From positions 1 through 7,319 of the forward strand of contig SKQM01000197.1 of NCBI GenBank assembly GCA_007119005.1: a DNA stretch of 7,319 bases, written 5' to 3'. Below, one piece after another: positions 1-6,467 of the stretch. How positions within the stretch are numbered: the first letter of the stretch is position 1; each line of letters opens with the position of its first letter. The notes below the pieces were generated by a model. The model had not been told where the DNA came from. It made no database searches and saw only the letters and a program-made list of their open reading frames with translations. A program made the translations under genes and the position numbers. Source of the stretch: Thioalkalivibrio sp. (GTDB lineage: Bacteria; Pseudomonadota; Gammaproteobacteria; Ectothiorhodospirales; Ectothiorhodospiraceae).

Positions 1-36
1 CTCGTTGAGCAGGGAATGGGATACCTGTTCGTACAT
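1..36 (-). CDS. Possible 5' end of an unidentified minus-strand gene (partial)
   Basis: An ATG on the minus strand (codon at 36-34) opens a frame reading MYEQVSHSLLNE to the window edge. A GGAG lies about 4 bases upstream of it, a plausible if slightly close ribosome binding site. The frame is also open further upstream, but I see no other good start codon there. Twelve residues are too few to name a family. It would lie downstream of the RDD-family gene in the same direction, separated from it by about 400 bp that include repeats, so it probably has its own promoter. The call rests only on the start codon, the GGAG and the protein-like composition. Confidence 0.35.
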   Translation of the reverse strand, partial: MYEQVSHSLLNE

Positions 37-164
37 GGGGCTCCGGACACGCAGGGCAGCCCGGAGCGCGGCGTCACCGCCTCGGGCGCAGGAATGTGGA
101 GCACATGATCGGCAACCCGGCGCCGCAGCGCAAACGGTCCAGCCGACCTCGCCGCAGCGCCATT
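37..164. other. Intergenic stretch without a recognisable gene
   Basis: This is GC-rich DNA between the possible gene start at the left edge and the REP-like repeat array. Open frames cross it on the plus strand, but they run through the repeats and into the antisense of the RDD gene and look like nothing known. If the left-edge gene is real, its promoter should lie here. I could not find a convincing -35/-10 pair. Confidence 0.5.
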
Positions 165-425
165 GCCCAAGGGGCTGGCCTCCCACGGACCCATGCCATG
201 CCCTTGTGGGAGGCGAGCCCTCTCGGCGACTTTCGGCCTCGGGGCATTCAGAGCCGTCGCCCAGGGGGCTGGCCTCCTACGCGCCGGGACCGGGCCCCTG
301 TGGGAGGCGAGCCCTCTCGGCGACCTTCGGCCTCGGGGCATTCAGAGCCGTCGCCCAGGGGGCTGGCCTCCTACGCGCCGGGACCGGGCCCCTGTGGGAG
401 GCGAGCCCTCTCGGCGACCTTCGGC
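165..425. repeat. REP-like hairpin array, three units, 94-bp period
   Basis: Three units follow each other at a spacing of exactly 94 bp. Each holds an imperfect inverted repeat. In the first, the arms are GGGCTGGCCTCCCAC (172-186) and GTGGGAGGCGAGCCC (206-220), 14 of 15 paired, with a 19-base loop. In the second (266-280 with 300-314) and third (360-374 with 394-408) the left arm ends CCTAC, so 13 of 15 pair. The block CTGTGGGAGGCGAGCCC followed by CTCGGCGAC resembles the general style of REP elements in pseudomonads and xanthomonads (TGTGGGAGCGGGCTTGCCCGCG type). The second and third units are identical over 100 bp (232-331 and 326-425); the first is diverged. The array ends 13 bp from the RDD stop codon, so it lies in the 3' region of the mobB-moeA-RDD transcript, where such hairpins may stabilise mRNA or stop transcription. 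No transposase gene is visible here. Confidence 0.8.
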
Positions 426-438
426 GTGAACAGGGCTT

Positions 439-951
439 TCAGTGCGCCGTCGCGGCCTGCCGCGGCGCATGCACCAGCACCGTGCCCGACAGCCAGTCGT
501 GCAGCATCAGCCGGCGCGGGTGCAGCTGGCTCAGGCCCAGGCCGACCAGCGCCAGCGCGGTGACGGCAATCGTGACCGCGGCGCCGTACTCCCGGGCGAG
601 ATGGATCGCGAACAGCACCAGCAGCCATTGCGCGAGCGCGACGAGGTAGCGCAGCGTGGCCTTCCAGTTGGTGACCCGGCCGCCCCCCTCGTCGCGCAGT
701 CGGATCTGCCAGGTCTGCATCCCCAGCGTCTGCCCGGTACGGGTCCAGAACCAGGCCAGGAACAGCCAGGCGGCGACGAGGTTGGCTGCGAACTGCAGCG
801 GGATCAGCGTCCGCCCGGTCAGGTTGCCAAGGAACACGAAGACGAGCCCCAGCACCATCCAGATCGCCAGCAGCAGAAGCCCGTCATAGATCATCGATCC
901 AAGACGGCGCAGCAGGCCCACGGGCTCCTGTTCGGTCGGAGAAGCCGCCAT
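439..951 (-). CDS. RDD family integral membrane protein
   Basis: This 170-residue protein has the layout of the RDD family, small membrane proteins named for conserved Arg and Asp residues and mostly of unknown or transport-related function. Arg15/Arg16 and Asp23 frame the entry to the first membrane helix (about 24-42). A second helix follows at about 49-69, then the motif TGQTLGMQ (72-79), the counterpart of the family's GQTxGK-like segment. Two more helices lie at about 102-119 and 124-142. The last conserved Asp is in LHDWLSGT (150-157). The tail is short and cytoplasmic or periplasmic. The start lies 2 bp after the moeA stop, so the gene is probably cotranslated or cotranscribed with mobB-moeA. 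I see no clear Shine-Dalgarno sequence, which fits translational coupling. Nothing in the sequence ties it to molybdenum, so the linkage may be only positional. Confidence 0.88.
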   Translation of the reverse strand: MAASPTEQEPVGLLRRLGSMIYDGLLLLAIWMVLGLVFVFLGNLTGRTLIPLQFAANLVAAWLFLAWFWTRTGQTLGMQTWQIRLRDEGGGRVTNWKATLRYLVALAQWLLVLFAIHLAREYGAAVTIAVTALALVGLGLSQLHPRRLMLHDWLSGTVLVHAPRQAATAH

Positions 952-953
952 CG

Positions 954-2201
954 TCAGAACACGGACTGGAACGGAATGACCTCGACCTCTTCGCCGGCCT
1001 TGGCCCCGGAACTCTCCGCGGGCAGCCGGATATAGGCGTTGGCCAGGCTCATCGACCGCAGCTGGTGCGAGCCCTGGCCCCCGGTGGAGCGGACGACCCA
1101 GCCGCCGTCGCGCTGCTCCAGGATGCCGCGCTGGAAATCGGTACGCCCGGGATTCTTGCGCAGATCCTCCAGCACCCGGGCCCGCAGGGTCCAGGGCGGG
1201 TCCGCGGCGGTGCCGCTGAGACGGAGCAGTGCCGGCCTGACGAACAGCGAGAAGGTGGCCATCGCCGAGACCGGATTTCCGGGAAGTCCGAGGAACAGGG
1301 CGTTGCCGAAGCGGCCGAAGGCCAGCGGCCGGCCGGGCTTCATCGCGACCTTCCAGAATCCGACCTGGCCCTCCTGCTGAAGCAGTCGGGACACGAAATC
1401 GGCATCGCCTACCGACACGCCGCCGGTGGTCAGTATCAGGTCGGCCTTCGCGCCCGCCTGCGTGAGTGCCGAGCGGACCGCCTCTTCGGTGTCGGCGATC
1501 ACCCCAAGATCGATGAATTCAACCGGATAGCGCTTGAGCAGCGCGGCGAGTGTGTAGCGGTTGCTGTCGTGTATCTGGCCGGGGCCCAGCGGTTGTCCGA
1601 TGGGAACGAGCTCGTCTCCGGTCGTGAAGAAGGCGACCCGCGGGCGGCGCACCGCGCTCACCTCGCCGATGCCCTGCGACGCCAGCAGACCGATGTCCGC
1701 GGCGGTCAGACGCCGGCCGGCGTCGAGGATCACGGTCCCGGCACGGGTGTCTTCTGCGCGACCCCGGATGTGGGCACCGTGAGCCGCGTCCCGCTCGAGC
1801 ACCACCTCGCCACCGTCGACCACACTGGCGTGTTCCTGCATCACCACCGTTTCCGCGTCCTCCGGGACCACTGCGCCGGTCAGGATGCGGATGCACTCTC
1901 CCGGGCCGACAGGTCCGTTCCAGGGGTGCCCGGCAGCGGACACACCGACGAGGCGCAGTCGGTTTCCGGCCTGGCCATCCGCGGTGCGCAGTGCGTAGCC
2001 GTCCATCGCCGCGTTACGGGCGGGCGGTACGTCGATCCGCGCAGCCACTGGCTGTGCCAGCACCCGGTCGAGCGCATCGGTGATCTGCAATGTCTCTGTG
2101 CCGCTGACCGGCCCGGTTTCGGCGAGCACGCGCTCCAGCGCCTGCTCGACGGTCAGCGACTTCGGATCGGACTCGTCCATACAGGTAGGTGCACTGTTCA
2201 T
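954..2201 (-). CDS. moeA: Molybdopterin molybdenumtransferase MoeA
   Basis: MoeA inserts molybdate into adenylylated molybdopterin, giving active molybdenum cofactor in the cytoplasm. The 415 residues match the usual length of about 400-415. The N-terminal domains carry NAAMDGYA (63-70), the region of a conserved active-site Asp, and TGAVVPEDAE (109-118). The central MoCF-binding domain has TTGDELV (193-199), HDSN (211-214), TTGGVSVGDAD (258-268) and MKPGRPLAFG (287-296), followed by LGLPGNPVSA (304-313). The C-terminal domain IV contains GSHQLRSMSLAN (377-388). All the expected motifs are present, so the enzyme should be functional. The chosen ATG overlaps the mobB stop as ATGA and has a GGAG at 2210-2213, 8 bases upstream. 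A second ATG seven codons later (2180) is less well supported. Neighbour mobB acts in the same pathway. Confidence 0.96.
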   Translation of the reverse strand: MNSAPTCMDESDPKSLTVEQALERVLAETGPVSGTETLQITDALDRVLAQPVAARIDVPPARNAAMDGYALRTADGQAGNRLRLVGVSAAGHPWNGPVGPGECIRILTGAVVPEDAETVVMQEHASVVDGGEVVLERDAAHGAHIRGRAEDTRAGTVILDAGRRLTAADIGLLASQGIGEVSAVRRPRVAFFTTGDELVPIGQPLGPGQIHDSNRYTLAALLKRYPVEFIDLGVIADTEEAVRSALTQAGAKADLILTTGGVSVGDADFVSRLLQQEGQVGFWKVAMKPGRPLAFGRFGNALFLGLPGNPVSAMATFSLFVRPALLRLSGTAADPPWTLRARVLEDLRKNPGRTDFQRGILEQRDGGWVVRSTGGQGSHQLRSMSLANAYIRLPAESSGAKAGEEVEVIPFQSVF

Positions 2202-2761
2202 GCTCGTGACTCCGTGCCGAGGTCGGGCAGGTTGAAGTGCTCGCCAATGAACGCCGCGATCACGCCTGTGTCGTCGAGGGGCAGGGTGCGGATGCCGGCG
2301 GGAACGACCTCCGGCCGATCGGTCGCCACCGCAATGATGTTCGGGTCATCCTTGCAGAGCAGCGGCTTCCCCAGGGCAGGCCGGTGGACCTCGATCTTCG
2401 GGATCGGCTCGCGCTTGAAGCCCTCGACCAGGATCAGGTCCGCACGGTCTGTGTCGATCCGCGCGATCAACTGGGACAGCACCGGCTCGACTTCCGCGCC
2501 CTGCGGATTTTCGACCATCAGCGCGAACCGGCGGCTAGAGGCGACGAGTACCTGTCCGGCCCCGGCCTGGCGGAGTGCGTAGCTGTCCTTGCCCGGATGA
2601 TCGATGTCGAAGTTGTGATGGGCATGCTTGATCAGTGCGACCTCGAGGCCGCCTCTCCGCAGCACCGGCAGCAGCCGGGTCAGCAGAGAGGTCTTGCCGG
2701 CCCCACTCCACGCGGCAAAGCCGAGCAGCGGGATCGAATGGTCAGAGCGCTGGGTGTTCAT
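2198..2761 (-). CDS. mobB: Molybdopterin-guanine dinucleotide biosynthesis GTPase MobB
   Basis: MobB is a GTP-binding adaptor that helps MobA attach GMP to molybdenum cofactor, giving the bis-MGD form used by DMSO-reductase-family enzymes. From the ATG at 2761 it has 187 residues (E. coli MobB has about 175). It begins with IPLLGFAAWSGAGKTSLL (10-27), whose P-loop is SGAGKT (19-24). The family segment LIKHAHHNFDIDHPGKDSY runs 43-61, and LRQAGA follows at 63-68. DLILVEGFK is at 108-116 and VEGF is a family hallmark. The frame stays open 35 codons further upstream (to 2866), but that extension has no MobB-like character. ATG codons at 2773 and 2761 are both possible; I chose 2761 because it has a GGA 7 bases upstream and gives a family-like N-terminus. 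The stop overlaps the moeA start by 4 bp. MobA is not in the window. Confidence 0.94.
   Translation of the reverse strand: MNTQRSDHSIPLLGFAAWSGAGKTSLLTRLLPVLRRGGLEVALIKHAHHNFDIDHPGKDSYALRQAGAGQVLVASSRRFALMVENPQGAEVEPVLSQLIARIDTDRADLILVEGFKREPIPKIEVHRPALGKPLLCKDDPNIIAVATDRPEVVPAGIRTLPLDDTGVIAAFIGEHFNLPDLGTESRA
2210..2213 (-). promoter_or_regulatory. Ribosome binding site of moeA
   Basis: GGAG on the minus strand lies inside the end of mobB, 8 bases before the moeA ATG. It supports the start at 2201 and translation coupled to mobB through the ATGA overlap. Confidence 0.6.
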
Positions 2762-2811
2762 TTCGGAGTCCATTTCTCGGTCGAGGGTGTCCCCAGGGTT
2801 GTGGCTGAGCG

Positions 2812-2840
2812 AGGATAACCGAGCCGCGCGGCGATGACAC
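2812..2840 (-). promoter_or_regulatory. Weak candidate promoter for mobB-moeA-RDD
   Basis: On the minus strand a TATCCT (2817-2812) resembles a -10 box. The best -35 candidates are poor: GTGTCA at 17 bp spacing or TGTCAT at 16 bp. Its position, about 50 bp before the mobB start, is sensible. The sequence match alone is weak. Confidence 0.25.
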
Positions 2841-2956
2841 CCGGGGGCCGGTTGGGTGGCGCGCATGTCGGCAAAAAGCGCGGATCAGGGGAAACCAGCG
2901 CCGCTGCGGATTGTCCACCAGAAGGTGAGAAAACGCGCAATTCCGCAACCCCCGCG

Positions 2957-2964
2957 TGTAGGAT
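2957..2964 (+). promoter_or_regulatory. Weak candidate -10 region for nfeD-slipin
   Basis: TGTAGGAT contains a TAGGAT hexamer like a sigma-70 -10 box, about 90 bp before the nfeD start. No good -35 box is seen 16-18 bp upstream, so this is only a candidate. Confidence 0.25.
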
Positions 2965-3052
2965 GGAGCCCTGGTCACCTCGCCCACAGAACGTCTGCCC
3001 GGGCCACTGCGCACCGTCGTGACCACGATCCGAGCCTCGAACCCTTTGAGAT

Positions 3053-4570
3053 ATGAGTATGCGCCTTGAGTCGATGAGATCCTGGTTCCGTAGGTCCCTC
3101 TGGGTCCTCCTGCTGGCGGCCGGCGCCGGCTGGCTGCTCGCGGCATCGGGCGAAGAGGACCGCGGGCAGGCCCTGTTGCTGACCGTGTCCGACGCGATTG
3201 GCCCTGCCACCGGCGACTACATCATCCGCGGGATCGAACGCGCAGAACGGGACGGCGCCGAACTCGTGATCCTGAAACTGGATACGCCGGGCGGACTGGA
3301 TTCGGCGATGCGGGAAATCGTCAAGGCGATACTGGCCTCGGACGTGCCCTTTGTGACCTACGTGCATCCAGCGGGTGGCCGCGCCGCGAGCGCCGGTACC
3401 TACATGCTGTTGGGCTCGCACGTGGCGGCGATGACGCCGGCCACGAACATCGGCTCGGCCACGCCGGTGCAGATGGGCGGTGGGTTCCCCGGTTTCGACG
3501 ACCCGGACGGAGGCCGTTCGCGCGGCCAGGAACGGGACCGGAACTCGGACAGTGACGCGGAAAAGTCCGGTGACGCCGCCGCTGATGACGGCGAGGAGGC
3601 TGAAGAGAACGCGGCCGACGAGAAGGTGACCGAGGAGAAAGAAGAGAAGCGCCGGGGCGACACCGCGATGGAGCGCAAGGTGCTCGAGGATGCCGTGTCC
3701 TATATCCGCGGTCTGGCCGAGCGTTTCGACCGCAACGCCGACTGGGCGGAAGAGGCGGTGCGCGAGGGTGTGAACATCGGCGCCCGTGAAGCCCTGGAAC
3801 TGAACGTGATCGAGTTCGTGGCCGACAATCTCGAGGACCTGCTCGAGCAGATGGACGGTCACGCGGTGCGCATGCCCTGGGGCGAGAAGGTGCTCGAGAC
3901 TGCGAACATCGAGGTGGTCCGGGTCGATCCGGACTGGCGCACGAATCTGCTGGCCGTGATCACCAGTCCCAACATCGCCTACATCCTGATGCTGATCGGT
4001 ATTTACGGGATCATTTTCGAACTCTCGAACCCCGGCTCGATCTATCCGGGTGTCATCGGCGCGATTTCGCTGGTGCTGGCTTTCTACGCGCTGCAGGTGA
4101 TGCCGGTGAACTACGCCGGACTTGCGCTGATTCTGCTGGGGCTGGTCTTCATGATCGGCGAGGCTTTCCTGCCGAGTTTCGGCATACTGGGGATCGGTGG
4201 CATGGTCGCCTTCATTACGGGCTCAATCATTCTCTGGGACGATCCGGACTTGAACATCTCGCTACCCCTTATTTTCGGTACCGCCCTCGTGGTCGGCGTG
4301 TTCTCCATCTGGGTGCTGGGGCGGCTGTTCCGCCTGCGCAAGGTCACGCCGACCATCGGCCGCGAGGAGATGATGGGCATGGTCGGTGAGGCACGGGAGG
4401 ACTTCGATCGCAGCGGCCGGGTCTTCGTGCACAGCGAACTCTGGACGGCCGACACCACGGCGCCGGTCGAGGCAGGACAGAAAGTCCGCGTGGTCGGGCT
4501 CGACGGTCTGCGCCTGCGGGTCGAGCCGCTGCCGGACGACGCCGTCGATCCCGTAGATGCCCGTTCCTGA
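3053..4570 (+). CDS. Long-form NfeD membrane-bound serine protease (NfeD1b, ClpP class)
   Basis: This protein is a 505-residue NfeD of the long type: signal anchor, ClpP-like protease domain, membrane block and a C-terminal OB-fold domain. A hydrophobic N-terminal segment spans about 16-31. The protease domain includes LKLDTPGGLDSAM (74-86) and GGRAASAGTYMLL (108-120), where Ser113 is the expected nucleophile. ERKVLEDAVSYIRGLAE (207-223) supplies the expected base Lys209. This assignment follows the Ser-Lys dyad known for Pyrococcus horikoshii PH1510 (Ser97, Lys138). Membrane helices lie at about 306-324, 332-350, 354-373, 379-395 and 403-424, and the NfeD OB domain at about 437-493. A charged, acidic low-complexity stretch (about 148-203) sits between Ser and Lys. 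The slipin gene follows 86 bp downstream, the usual partner and proposed substrate. Start choice is uncertain: ATGs at 3053, 3059 and 3074 are in frame and none has a strong ribosome binding site. Confidence 0.93.
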   Translation: MSMRLESMRSWFRRSLWVLLLAAGAGWLLAASGEEDRGQALLLTVSDAIGPATGDYIIRGIERAERDGAELVILKLDTPGGLDSAMREIVKAILASDVPFVTYVHPAGGRAASAGTYMLLGSHVAAMTPATNIGSATPVQMGGGFPGFDDPDGGRSRGQERDRNSDSDAEKSGDAAADDGEEAEENAADEKVTEEKEEKRRGDTAMERKVLEDAVSYIRGLAERFDRNADWAEEAVREGVNIGAREALELNVIEFVADNLEDLLEQMDGHAVRMPWGEKVLETANIEVVRVDPDWRTNLLAVITSPNIAYILMLIGIYGIIFELSNPGSIYPGVIGAISLVLAFYALQVMPVNYAGLALILLGLVFMIGEAFLPSFGILGIGGMVAFITGSIILWDDPDLNISLPLIFGTALVVGVFSIWVLGRLFRLRKVTPTIGREEMMGMVGEAREDFDRSGRVFVHSELWTADTTAPVEAGQKVRVVGLDGLRLRVEPLPDDAVDPVDARS

Positions 4571-4596
4571 TGAACGGCGCGCGATTTTCACGCTAA

Positions 4597-4624
4597 CCGG
4601 CCCGGGCACGGGTCCCGCGGCCGG
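4597..4624 (+). other. GC-rich hairpin between nfeD and slipin genes
   Basis: CCGGCCCGGG (4597-4606) pairs with CCCG-C-GGCCGG (4614-4624), ten base pairs with one bulged C and a 7-base loop. No run of T follows, so it is not a standard intrinsic terminator. It lies just before the slipin ribosome binding site and could act in mRNA processing, partial attenuation or differential stability of the two cistrons. The fold is read from the sequence; any function is inference. Confidence 0.5.
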
Positions 4625-4642
4625 CTACAGACAACCCAAGTG

Positions 4643-4648
4643 AAGGAG
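4643..4648 (+). promoter_or_regulatory. Strong ribosome binding site of the slipin gene
   Basis: AAGGAG lies 8 bases before the ATG at 4657. It is the best Shine-Dalgarno sequence in the window and fixes the slipin start. It suggests the slipin is translated more strongly than nfeD, as expected for an oligomeric scaffold relative to its protease. Confidence 0.85.
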
Positions 4649-4656
4649 AAGACGCA

Positions 4657-5448
4657 ATGACTGGTGCCTATCTGTTTCCCCTCGTGGTGGTCGTCGCGCT
4701 CATCGCGATGTCCATCAAGGTGTTGCGCGAGTATGAACGTGGCGTGGTCTTCTTCCTGGGGCGTTTCCAGGCGGTCAAGGGGCCCGGCCTGATCATCATC
4801 ATCCCCGGCATCCAGCAGATGGTGAAGGTGGACCTGCGCATCATCACGCTGGATGTGCCCAGCCAGGACGTGATCTCCCAGGACAACGTGACCGTGCGCG
4901 TGAACGCGGTGCTGTATTTCCGCGTGGTCGATGCGGCGAAGTCGGTGATCCAGGTCGAGGATTACTTCGCAGCGACGAGCCAGTTGGCCCAGACGACCCT
5001 CCGGTCGGTGCTCGGCAAGCACGATCTCGACGAGATGCTCTCCGAGCGTGACAAGCTGAATGCCGACATCCAGGAGATCCTGGACGCCCAGACCGATTCC
5101 TGGGGCATCAAGGTCACCAATGTCGAGATCAAGCACGTGGACCTGAACGAGTCCATGATCCGCGCGATCGCCCGCCAGGCCGAGGCCGAGCGCGAACGTC
5201 GCGCGAAGGTCATTCACGCCGAAGGCGAGCTGCAGGCGGCGGAGAAGCTGTCGCAGGCGGCCGAGATCATCAGCCAGAACCCGGCGGCCCTGCAGCTGCG
5301 CTACCTGCAGACCATGGCAGACATGTCCAACAGCAGCCAGGCCAATACCATCTTCTTCCCGCTGCCGCTGGAACTGACCAAGGTCTTCGACGCCATTGCT
5401 GGCAAGTTCGGTGCCCATGGCACTGCGGCTGGTGCGAAGAACGACTGA
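4657..5448 (+). CDS. Slipin / stomatin-like SPFH (band 7) membrane protein
   Basis: Slipins are prokaryotic stomatins that form large membrane-attached oligomers and organise or protect membrane proteins. This one has 263 residues, a typical length. One hydrophobic N-terminal segment (about 5-20) anchors it, followed by [12 protein letters not shown] (26-37) and [12 protein letters not shown] (41-52), the start of the SPFH domain. The domain continues through [16 protein letters not shown] (65-80), the segment VLYFRVVDA (85-93) and [18 protein letters not shown] (115-132). An alpha-helical region rich in Glu, Arg and Ala ([17 protein letters not shown], 175-191) is the stomatin signature and probably coils. 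The hydrophobic [10 protein letters not shown] (231-240) near the C-terminus corresponds in position to the stretch that NfeD protease cuts in Pyrococcus stomatin. The gene sits directly after nfeD, a widely conserved pairing. E. coli QmcA is a related but not necessarily orthologous protein. Confidence 0.95.
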   Translation: MTGAYLFPLVVVVALIAMSIKVLREYERGVVFFLGRFQAVKGPGLIIIIPGIQQMVKVDLRIITLDVPSQDVISQDNVTVRVNAVLYFRVVDAAKSVIQVEDYFAATSQLAQTTLRSVLGKHDLDEMLSERDKLNADIQEILDAQTDSWGIKVTNVEIKHVDLNESMIRAIARQAEAERERRAKVIHAEGELQAAEKLSQAAEIISQNPAALQLRYLQTMADMSNSSQANTIFFPLPLELTKVFDAIAGKFGAHGTAAGAKND

Positions 5449-5476
5449 GATCGCTGCGCTGGAGCGGGGGTCCCGG

Positions 5477-6373
5477 GTGCCGCACCCGGACCCCGTGCTC
5501 GACCGGTTCCTGGACGAGCTCTGGGCAGTCGAGGGACTGGCCCGACTCACGCTGGATGCCTACCGGCAGGATCTTTCCGCCCTGTCCGTCTGGCTGGGGG
5601 CACGCGGTACGACCCTGGCAGCGGCCAACCGTTCCGACCTTCTGGCGTTCCTCGGAGCGCGGATGCAGTCGGGGTCGCGCCCCAAGTCCGTTGCCCGGTG
5701 GCTTTCCAGCCAGCGGCGCTTCTATCGCTTCCTGGTCGCCGCGGGGCTGCGCCGGGACGACCCGACCGCCCGCATCGATGCGCCGAGCATTGGCAGGCCA
5801 CTGCCGGACAGTCTCTCGGAGTCCCAGGTTGAAGCGCTGCTGGCGGCTCCCGGGACCGTAACGCCCATCGGTCTGCGCGACAGGGCCATGCTCGAACTGC
5901 TGTATGCAACCGGGTTGCGGGTGTCCGAACTGGTGACCCTGGAGCAATCGCAGGTGAACCCGCGCCAGGGTGTGCTGCGGGTCACGGGCAAGGGTTCGCG
6001 CGAGCGCCTGGTGCCGATGGGCGAGGAGGCGGGTGACTGGATGGCCCGCTATTTCCGCGAGGCGCGGCCGGAACTGATGCGGGGCCGCCCCCCGACCGAG
6101 GCCGTGTTCGTGACCCGGCGCGGTACCGGCATGACCCGGCAGGCCTTCTGGTACCGGATCAAGCAGCATGCGGCTGCAGCGGGGATTCCCGTCGATCTGT
6201 CTCCGCACACGCTGCGCCACGCGTTCGCCACTCATCTGCTCGACCACGGTGCCGACCTGCGCGTGGTACAGATGCTGTTGGGTCACAGCAGCCTGTCCAC
6301 GACCCAGATCTACACGCACGTGGCCCGCGCACGCCTGCAGGCGCTGCACGCGCGACACCACCCGCGCGGGTAG
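5477..6373 (+). CDS. xerD: Site-specific tyrosine recombinase XerD
   Basis: XerD works with XerC at dif, activated by FtsK, to resolve chromosome dimers. I chose GTG at 5477, which gives 298 residues, the length of E. coli XerD. All six catalytic residues then fall on the E. coli numbers: Arg148 (ATGLRVSELV), Lys172 (GKGSRERL), His244 and Arg247 (SPHTLRHAFATH), His270 (LLGHSSLSTTQ) and nucleophile Tyr279 (QIYTHV). The N-terminal SAM-like core-binding domain starts with LDRFLDELW and includes TLDAYRQDLS. ATG codons at 5396 and 5417 are in frame but overlap the slipin gene by 53 or 32 bp and add 27 or 20 residues. A GGAG at 5461-5464 is rather far from the GTG (12 bases); a run of G at 5466-5470 is closer. 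The C-terminus ends HHPRG, like E. coli HHPRA. dsbC follows, as in many gammaproteobacteria. Confidence 0.95.
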   Translation: MPHPDPVLDRFLDELWAVEGLARLTLDAYRQDLSALSVWLGARGTTLAAANRSDLLAFLGARMQSGSRPKSVARWLSSQRRFYRFLVAAGLRRDDPTARIDAPSIGRPLPDSLSESQVEALLAAPGTVTPIGLRDRAMLELLYATGLRVSELVTLEQSQVNPRQGVLRVTGKGSRERLVPMGEEAGDWMARYFREARPELMRGRPPTEAVFVTRRGTGMTRQAFWYRIKQHAAAAGIPVDLSPHTLRHAFATHLLDHGADLRVVQMLLGHSSLSTTQIYTHVARARLQALHARHHPRG

Positions 6374-6424
6374 CACACCGGGACGCAACTCTGCCTGCTG
6401 CCGACGGTCCGATCCGGACAGCGG

Positions 6425-6433
6425 TGGTACACT
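6425..6433 (+). promoter_or_regulatory. Candidate extended -10 promoter of dsbC
   Basis: TGGTACACT fits an extended -10 (TG-n-TACACT) 34 bp before the dsbC start, in the 94-bp gap after xerD. The -35 region (around 6405-6410, CGGTCC) is poor, which extended -10 promoters can tolerate. If active, dsbC would be transcribed separately from xerD, with a leader of about 30 bases. Confidence 0.45.
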
Positions 6434-6467
6434 CCGCCCGTTTTCCTTCATCTGACGAGACGGTTCC

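Larger units (their letters stand above)
2762..3052. other. Divergent intergenic region between mobB and nfeD
   Basis: This 291-bp stretch separates minus-strand mobB from plus-strand nfeD and must supply promoters for both. Short open frames cross it on both strands, but none has a recognisable protein character. Part of it (to 2866) is also open in the mobB frame, without MobB similarity. I found only weak candidate -10 boxes, listed separately, and no riboswitch or molybdate-sensing (ModE or moco-type) element that I can recognise by eye. Confidence 0.6.

Noticed and set aside
165..425. CRISPR array
   Set aside because: The 94-bp period is made of repeat throughout, two units are identical over their full length, there are no variable spacers and no cas gene is nearby.
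5..649. Plus-strand open frames across the left repeats (214, 155 and 88 codons)
   Set aside because: They translate the REP-like units in different frames, giving the same Arg/Pro/Gly-rich peptides repeated, and then run antisense to the RDD gene. They are repeats read as protein.
1065..2582. Long plus-strand open frame (505 codons) opposite moeA and mobB
   Set aside because: It lies antisense to two clearly recognised genes in very GC-rich DNA, where long antisense frames arise by chance. Its translation is rich in Arg, Gly, Gln and His and has no family motif.
2762..2866. N-terminal extension of MobB by 35 residues
   Set aside because: The frame is open, but the extension is rich in Arg, Ser and Pro and has no counterpart in E. 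coli MobB, whose alignment begins just before the P-loop. The ATG at 2761 is the simpler start.
2911..2939. Sigma-70 promoter starting with TTGTCC at 2911
   Set aside because: The -35-like hexamer is acceptable, but nothing like a -10 box lies 16-18 bp downstream.
4588..5550. Minus-strand open frame opposite the slipin gene (320 codons), rich in Asp, His and Leu
   Set aside because: It mirrors the slipin coding frame codon by codon; the His/Asp/Leu richness is what antisense of a Val/Ile/Gln-rich protein gives. No motif or ribosome binding site supports it.
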